NCBI GenBank assembly: GCA_036378155.1 | Contig: DASUXA010000001.1 | Coordinates: 1 to 9,951, forward strand | DNA: 9,951 nt | Source: DASUXA01 sp036378155 | GTDB lineage: Bacteria; Actinomycetota; Actinomycetes; Mycobacteriales; Micromonosporaceae | Direction of reading: 5' to 3' | In this document: positions 5,970 through 9,951 of the stretch, piece after piece | Layout of the letters: every line of letters starts with the position of its first letter | Numbering within the stretch: the first letter of the stretch is position 1 | Made by a program: the position numbers and the translations under genes | Notes under the pieces: model-generated | Databases searched by the model: none | What the model was told of the DNA's origin: nothing | The model's input: only the letters and a program-made list of their open reading frames with translations

Positions 5970-6823
5970 CCAACCTGATTCGCGCCGAGGCTCTGAAGAT
6001 CCGCACCACGAACACCTGGTGGCTGTTCGGGCTGGGCACGTTCCTGTTCACCGCCGCGGCGCTCGTGGTCAACATCATCCAGGCGCACCTGTACCTGACC
6101 GTCCGGCCGCAGATCCCGCCCGGCGCGTCCGCCGAGCAGGCGCAGCAGATCCGCGAACAGCTCGCGGCGCGCGACGACGTCGCCGGTGAGGCGGCGAGCA
6201 TCTTCACCTCGGGGCAGTACTTCGGGCTGCTCCTGGTGATGCTGCTGGCGATGCTGGTGATCACCAACGAGTTCTTCCACCAGACCGCGACCACGACCTT
6301 CCTCGCCACCCCGCGCCGTACCCGGGTGATCACCGCGAAGCTGATCACCGTCGCCCTGGCGAGCGTCGTGTTCTGGGCGCTGTCGCTGGTGATGAACCTG
6401 GTCGCCGGGTCGATCTACCTCGACGCCGACGGGTTCAGCCCGCACCTGGGCGACTGGCCGGTGTGGCGGGCGATCCTGCTCAACCTCATGGCGTACGTGA
6501 TCTGGGCGGTCTTCGGGGTCGGGCTCGGCGTACTGATCCGCAGCCAGATCGGCGCGGTGGTCACCGGCACCGTGCTGTACCTGGTCGGCACGTCCGCCGC
6601 CCAGGTGGTGTTCTTCGTGATCCACGAATTCTGGATCAAGCAGGACTGGGTACTGACCGCGCAGGTGGTCGTCCCGTCGATCGCCTCGCAGATCATGATC
6701 TCAGTGATCAAGCTGTACCCGCAGAGCCCGGCGCAATGGGTCGGCGCGGCGGTGCTCATCGGGTACGGCGTCGTGTTCGGCGTCATCGGGGTACTCATCA
6801 CCCGGCGGCGCGACATCACCTGA
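5966..6823 (+). CDS. ABC-2 type transporter permease
   Basis: A 285-residue integral membrane protein forming the channel half of the exporter. It begins MTNLIRAEALKIRTTNTWW, the amphipathic lead-in typical of ABC-2 permeases. Likely membrane helices are at about 18–40, 84–101, 123–150, 168–192, 195–218 and 258–279, six in all. A polar loop at about 41–83 (PPGASAEQAQQIREQL) separates the first two and probably faces outward. The segment NEFFHQTATTTFLATPRR after helix two matches the cytoplasmic coupling region of the family, in which the ATPase contacts the permease. It ends with a basic cytoplasmic tail (TRRRDIT). The start is set by the ATGA overlap with the ATPase gene; no longer reading frame makes sense. 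One ATPase plus one permease suggests a functional dimer of each. Strong hairpins downstream (6846–6961) probably end this transcript. Confidence 0.93.
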   Translation: MTNLIRAEALKIRTTNTWWLFGLGTFLFTAAALVVNIIQAHLYLTVRPQIPPGASAEQAQQIREQLAARDDVAGEAASIFTSGQYFGLLLVMLLAMLVITNEFFHQTATTTFLATPRRTRVITAKLITVALASVVFWALSLVMNLVAGSIYLDADGFSPHLGDWPVWRAILLNLMAYVIWAVFGVGLGVLIRSQIGAVVTGTVLYLVGTSAAQVVFFVIHEFWIKQDWVLTAQVVVPSIASQIMISVIKLYPQSPAQWVGAAVLIGYGVVFGVIGVLITRRRDIT

Positions 6824-6845
6824 GAGAGGCCAGCAAAGGCAGCAA

Positions 6846-6914
6846 GCCCGGGCCGGTGCCGTCTGGACCGAGCGGCAAAGCCGCGAGGGAAGAGGGCACC
6901 CGAGAGGCCCGGGC
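6846..6914. other. Long imperfect hairpin with inner stem-loop, possible structured RNA
   Basis: GCCCGGGCCGGTGCC (6846–6860) can pair in full with GGCACC (6895–6900) plus GGCCCGGGC (6906–6914), leaving only CGAGA (6901–6905) bulged: 15 pairs. The 34-base interior holds a second perfect hairpin, GCGGC-AAA-GCCGC (6872–6884), and a purine-rich run (GAGGGAAGAG). This is more structured than a simple terminator. It starts 22 bases after the permease stop. I do not recognise a known RNA family, and either strand could be the transcribed one. It may be the first part of a termination region, an independent small RNA, or a palindromic intergenic element. Confidence 0.45.
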
Positions 6915-6918
6915 CGCG

Positions 6919-6961
6919 GTGGCGGCGGCCGATCGGTAAGGACCGGTCCGACCGCCGCCAC
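6919..6961 (+). terminator. Strong hairpin, probable terminator of the ABC operon
   Basis: GTGGCGGCGG (6919–6928) pairs with CCGCCGCCAC (6952–6961), and inside it GATCGGT (6931–6937) pairs with ACCGGTC (6942–6948, one G·U pair) around an AAGG loop. Two short unpaired patches (CC and CGA) separate the stems, giving 17 pairs in total. No T-run follows, which is common for actinobacterial intrinsic terminators. It lies 96 bases after the permease stop and 110 bases before kgd, so it would insulate kgd from the exporter operon. Confidence 0.55.
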
Positions 6962-7071
6962 TGTCGCGTACGGAACACCGCCACGCCGCCAGCCCCGCAG
7001 GATCAGCTTTCGTCGAGCGCGTAGCCTTGTACACCGCACTGAATTCGCGAGAACGCGTGGAAGAGGCGGCT

Positions 7072-9951
7072 GTGTCGACTCAACAGACATCGCAGGACAA
7101 TCCACTGGCGGACTTCGGTCCGAACGAGTGGATCGTCGAGGACATGTACCAGCGGTACCTCGCCGATCCGACGAGCGTGGACCCGGCGTGGCACGACTTC
7201 TTCGCCGACTACCGACCGGAGGTGCCGTCCGCCGCCGGTACGGTCGCGACCTCCCCCGGCACCGCCACGGCGACCAGCGCGCCGACGTCGACCCCGGTCA
7301 CCGCCCCGACGAAGGTCGACCAGCGCCCGCCCGCGACCGCGACCGCCGCCGCCCCCACGGCGCCCGCGAAGCCGGCGCCCGCGCGGACGGCGCCTGCCGC
7401 GCCCGCCACGCCCGCCGCGCCTGCCGGCGGCAAGCCCGCCGCCAAGGCGGCGAAGGCCCCGGCGACCGCCGCGCCCACCGGTGCGAAGAGCGTGACCCTG
7501 CGCGGGGTCGCGGCGCGCATCGCGCAGAACATGGACCAGTCGCTGACCATCCCGACCGCGACCAGCGTCCGCGCGGTACCGGCGAAACTGATCGCCGACA
7601 ACCGCATCGTGATCAACAACCACCTCGCCCGCGGTCGCGGCGGCAAGGTCAGCTTCACCCACTTGATCGGGTACGCGGTGGTCAAGGCGCTCGCCGTGCA
7701 CCCCGAGATGAACTGCTCGTACGCCGAGGTGGACGGCAAGCCGACGCTGGTCGAACCGGAGCACGTCAACCTCGGCATCGCGATCGACCTGCAGCGTCCG
7801 GACGGCTCGCGCACCCTGGTGGTACCGAGCATCAAGGCCGCCGAGACGATGGACTTCCGGCAGTTCTGGCAGGCGTACGAGGACGTCGTCCGGCGCGCCC
7901 GCAAGGGCGAGTTGACCATGGACGACTACGCCGGCACCACGATCTCGCTGACCAACCCGGGCGGTATCGGTACGGTCCACTCGATGCCGAGGCTGATGGC
8001 CGGTCAGGGCACGATCATCGGCGTCGGCGCGATGGAATACCCGGCGCCGTTCGCCGGGATGAGCGAGGAGCAGCTCGCGGAGAACGCGGTCAGCAAGATC
8101 ATGACGCTGACCAGCACGTACGACCACCGGATCATCCAGGGCGCGCAGTCCGGCGAGTTCCTCAAGGCGATCCACGAACTGCTGCTCGGCGAGCACGACT
8201 TCTTCGACGAGATCTTCACCGCGCTGCGCATCCCGTACGAGCCGGTGCGCTGGGTCCGCGACGTCGCCCGCACCTCGGAAGGGCAGATCGACAAGACCGC
8301 GCGGATCATCGAACTGATCCACGCGTACCGGGTGCGCGGTCACCTGATGGCCGACACCGACCCGCTCGAGTTCCGCATGCGTCGCCACCCCGACCTGGAC
8401 GTGCTGGAACACGGCCTGACCCTGTGGGACCTGGACCGGACCTTCCCGGTCGGCGGCTTCGCCGGCAAGCAGAAGATGAAGCTGCGCGAGGTCCTCGGCG
8501 TGCTGCGCGACTCGTACTGCCGCCGCGTCGGCGTCGAGTACATGCACATCCAGGACCCGGAGGAGCGGCGCTGGATCCAGGAGCGGGTCGAGCGCAAGTA
8601 CGAGAAGCCCTCGGCGGACGAGCAGAAGCACATCCTGCAGCGGCTCAACGCCGCCGAGGCGTTCGAGACGTTCCTGCAGACCAAGTACGTCGGACAGCGC
8701 CGGTTCTCGCTGGAGGGCGGCGAGAGCCTGATCCCGCTGCTGGACGAGGTGCTTCAGGAGGCCGCCAGCAACGGTCTCGACGAGGTGGTCATCGGCATGG
8801 CCCACCGGGGCCGGCTGAACGTGCTGGCGAACATCGTCGGCAAGCCGTACGAAAAGATCTTCTCGGAGTTCGAGGGGCATCTCGACCCGAGCAGCGCGCA
8901 GGGCTCCGGTGACGTCAAGTACCACCTGGGCATGACCGGGAAATACACCACCCGCGACGACGAGCACTCGATCACCGTGTCGGTGGTGGCGAACCCGTCG
9001 CACCTGGAGGCGGTGGACCCGGTGCTGGAGGGCATCGTCCGAGCCAAGCAGGACCGCATCGACCTCAAGCTGGAGGGATACACCGTCCTTCCGGTGCTGG
9101 TACACGGCGACGCCGCGTTCGCCGGGCAGGGCGTGGTCGCCGAGACGCTCAACCTGTCCCAGCTGCGCGGGTACCGCACCGGCGGCACGGTGCACGTCGT
9201 GGTCAACAACCAGGTCGGTTTCACCACCGCGCCGGAGTACTCGCGGTCGTCGCTGTACTCCACCGACGTGGCGCGGATGATCCAGGCGCCGATCTTCCAC
9301 GTCAACGGCGACGATCCGGAAGCGGTGGTCCACGTCTCGCGCATCGCGATCGAGTTCCGGCAGAAGTTCAAGAAGGACGTGGTCGTCGATCTGTTCTGCT
9401 ATCGCCGTCATGGCCACAACGAGGGCGACGAGCCCGCGTTCACCCAGCCGCTGATGTACCGCAAGATCGCGAGCCATCCCACGACGCGCACGCTCTATGC
9501 GGAGCGCCTCGTGGCCGAAGGCGCTGTCAGTGCGGACGAGGCGCAGCAGATGGTCGCCGACTTCCAGGCGCATCTCGAATCGCAGTTCGAGGCGGCGAAG
9601 GGCTACAAGCCGAACAAGGCGGACTGGTTCGACGGCCGCTGGGCCAAGCTCGGCCTCGCCCAGGACGACGAGCGGCGCGGCACCACCGGCGTCGCCATCG
9701 AGTCCCTCAAGGAGATCGGCCGCCGCATCACCGCCATCCCGCAGGACTTCAAGGCCCACCGCACCATCGAGCGCCTGCTGCACCGCCGCCGCGAGATGGT
9801 CGAGACGGGCACGGGCGTCGACTGGGCCATGGCCGAGTCCTTGGCGTTCGGCAGCCTGCTGGCCGAAGGCTATCCCGTGCGCCTCTCCGGTCAGGACAGC
9901 GAGCGCGGCACCTTCTCGCAGCGCCACGCCGTGCTGACCGACCAAGAGACC
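7072..9951 (+). CDS. kgd: KGD-type 2-oxoglutarate decarboxylase/dehydrogenase (E2-like + E1), partial and mosaic
   Basis: The multifunctional 2-oxoglutarate enzyme of the TCA cycle in Actinobacteria. Thiamine diphosphate-dependent E1 chemistry decarboxylates 2-oxoglutarate, and a fused succinyltransferase-like domain lacks a lipoyl segment. All 960 codons to the window edge are open; the family is about 1230–1260 residues, so the C-terminus is missing. In order: a conserved N-terminal helix segment (about 11–47, FGPNEWIVEDMY), an Ala/Pro/Lys-rich linker (about 48–138), the E2-like domain (about 140–380, active-site His at about 352 in TYDHRIIQG), then E1 with AHRGRLNVLAN, the cofactor-binding HGDAAFAGQG (about 678–687) and YRRHGHNEGDEP. 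GTG 7072 is chosen because AGAGG lies about five bases upstream and VSTQQTSQ fits the family N-terminus; in-frame GTG 7057 is possible. From about residue 744 the protein becomes alphaproteobacterial SucA-like (KPNKADW, then VRLSGQDSERGTFSQRH) with different codon use, while the frame stays open. The activity of such a hybrid is unknown. In mycobacteria GarA inhibits KGD. Confidence 0.95.
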   Translation, partial: MSTQQTSQDNPLADFGPNEWIVEDMYQRYLADPTSVDPAWHDFFADYRPEVPSAAGTVATSPGTATATSAPTSTPVTAPTKVDQRPPATATAAAPTAPAKPAPARTAPAAPATPAAPAGGKPAAKAAKAPATAAPTGAKSVTLRGVAARIAQNMDQSLTIPTATSVRAVPAKLIADNRIVINNHLARGRGGKVSFTHLIGYAVVKALAVHPEMNCSYAEVDGKPTLVEPEHVNLGIAIDLQRPDGSRTLVVPSIKAAETMDFRQFWQAYEDVVRRARKGELTMDDYAGTTISLTNPGGIGTVHSMPRLMAGQGTIIGVGAMEYPAPFAGMSEEQLAENAVSKIMTLTSTYDHRIIQGAQSGEFLKAIHELLLGEHDFFDEIFTALRIPYEPVRWVRDVARTSEGQIDKTARIIELIHAYRVRGHLMADTDPLEFRMRRHPDLDVLEHGLTLWDLDRTFPVGGFAGKQKMKLREVLGVLRDSYCRRVGVEYMHIQDPEERRWIQERVERKYEKPSADEQKHILQRLNAAEAFETFLQTKYVGQRRFSLEGGESLIPLLDEVLQEAASNGLDEVVIGMAHRGRLNVLANIVGKPYEKIFSEFEGHLDPSSAQGSGDVKYHLGMTGKYTTRDDEHSITVSVVANPSHLEAVDPVLEGIVRAKQDRIDLKLEGYTVLPVLVHGDAAFAGQGVVAETLNLSQLRGYRTGGTVHVVVNNQVGFTTAPEYSRSSLYSTDVARMIQAPIFHVNGDDPEAVVHVSRIAIEFRQKFKKDVVVDLFCYRRHGHNEGDEPAFTQPLMYRKIASHPTTRTLYAERLVAEGAVSADEAQQMVADFQAHLESQFEAAKGYKPNKADWFDGRWAKLGLAQDDERRGTTGVAIESLKEIGRRITAIPQDFKAHRTIERLLHRRREMVETGTGVDWAMAESLAFGSLLAEGYPVRLSGQDSERGTFSQRHAVLTDQET
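9291..9340 (+). other. Likely chimeric or recombination junction inside kgd
   Basis: Up to about 9290 the encoded protein follows actinobacterial KGD (EYSRSSLYSTDVARM). After about 9340 it follows alphaproteobacterial OGDH E1 (SHPTTRTLYAERL, then YKPNKADWFDGRW). The switch falls in the segment IFHVNGDDPEA, conserved in both groups, where DNA can be nearly identical. Tyr codons are all TAC in the 22 cases I read before the junction, but three of five are TAT after it. Leu codons shift from mostly CTG to about half CTC. Confidence 0.7.

Noticed and set aside
5291..6625. A 444-codon minus-strand frame opposite the ABC transporter genes
   Set aside because: It is antisense to an ATPase with all motifs intact and to its coupled permease; the translation is His/Gln/Arg-rich filler.
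6954..6963. A cobalamin-riboswitch-like GCCACTG string upstream of kgd
   Set aside because: No other conserved cobalamin elements surround it, and the bases are already used as the 3′ arm of the 6919–6961 hairpin.
6816..7034. A 72-codon minus-strand frame in the gap before kgd
   Set aside because: It has no family resemblance and runs through both strong hairpins, whose pairing explains the sequence better than coding does.
7003..9945. A 980-codon open frame on the minus strand across kgd
   Set aside because: It is antisense to the highly conserved kgd coding sequence, its translation is low-complexity and rich in Arg, Leu, Val, Asp and His, and it shows no domain. Long antisense frames are expected in very GC-rich genes.

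Overview
The window is very GC-rich, shows strong G/C bias at third codon positions, and carries genes typical of Actinobacteria: an MprAB-like two-component system, a PadR–DUF4097 pair, and an actinobacterial KGD-type 2-oxoglutarate enzyme with an E2-like domain fused in front of E1. From recalled protein similarity and gene content it looks like a Micromonosporaceae-type actinomycete, which is an inference and not a database result. The exception is the last ~650 bases, which encode protein resembling alphaproteobacterial SucA.

The left half (1–4100) is read on the minus strand, in the order DUF4097 β-helix protein, PadR-type regulator (4-base overlap), OmpR-type response regulator, histidine kinase, and the first 34 codons of a gene that may encode an HtrA/PepD-like protease. 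The response regulator and the truncated gene are each preceded by the same kind of site: three CAG-centred direct repeats spaced exactly 11 bp apart. This suggests the two-component system controls itself and the downstream gene. The second site lies inside the last codons of the kinase gene.

A divergent intergenic region (4101–4321) holds a cluster of TCGCGATA/TATCGC repeats, a likely PadR operator, and a TACAGT –10 box six bases before a GTG codon. The latter fits a leaderless transcript for a plus-strand double-hotdog (thioesterase-like) protein (4322–5011). It is followed by an ABC-2 exporter pair, ATPase and permease, overlapping by four bases (5061–6823).

The 248-base gap 6824–7071 holds two strong, separate folded elements, probably a terminator plus a possible structured RNA, then the start of kgd. 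The kgd frame is open from 7072 to the window edge, but its protein type and codon use change near 9291–9340. Either the contig is a chimera joined at a conserved stretch, or the gene is a real inter-phylum mosaic. Assembly error is the simpler reading.

I see no mobile element, tRNA, rRNA or CRISPR array, and no clear undescribed multi-gene system. The most useful signals are the duplicated 11-bp-phase operator, the structured gap before kgd, and the break inside kgd.
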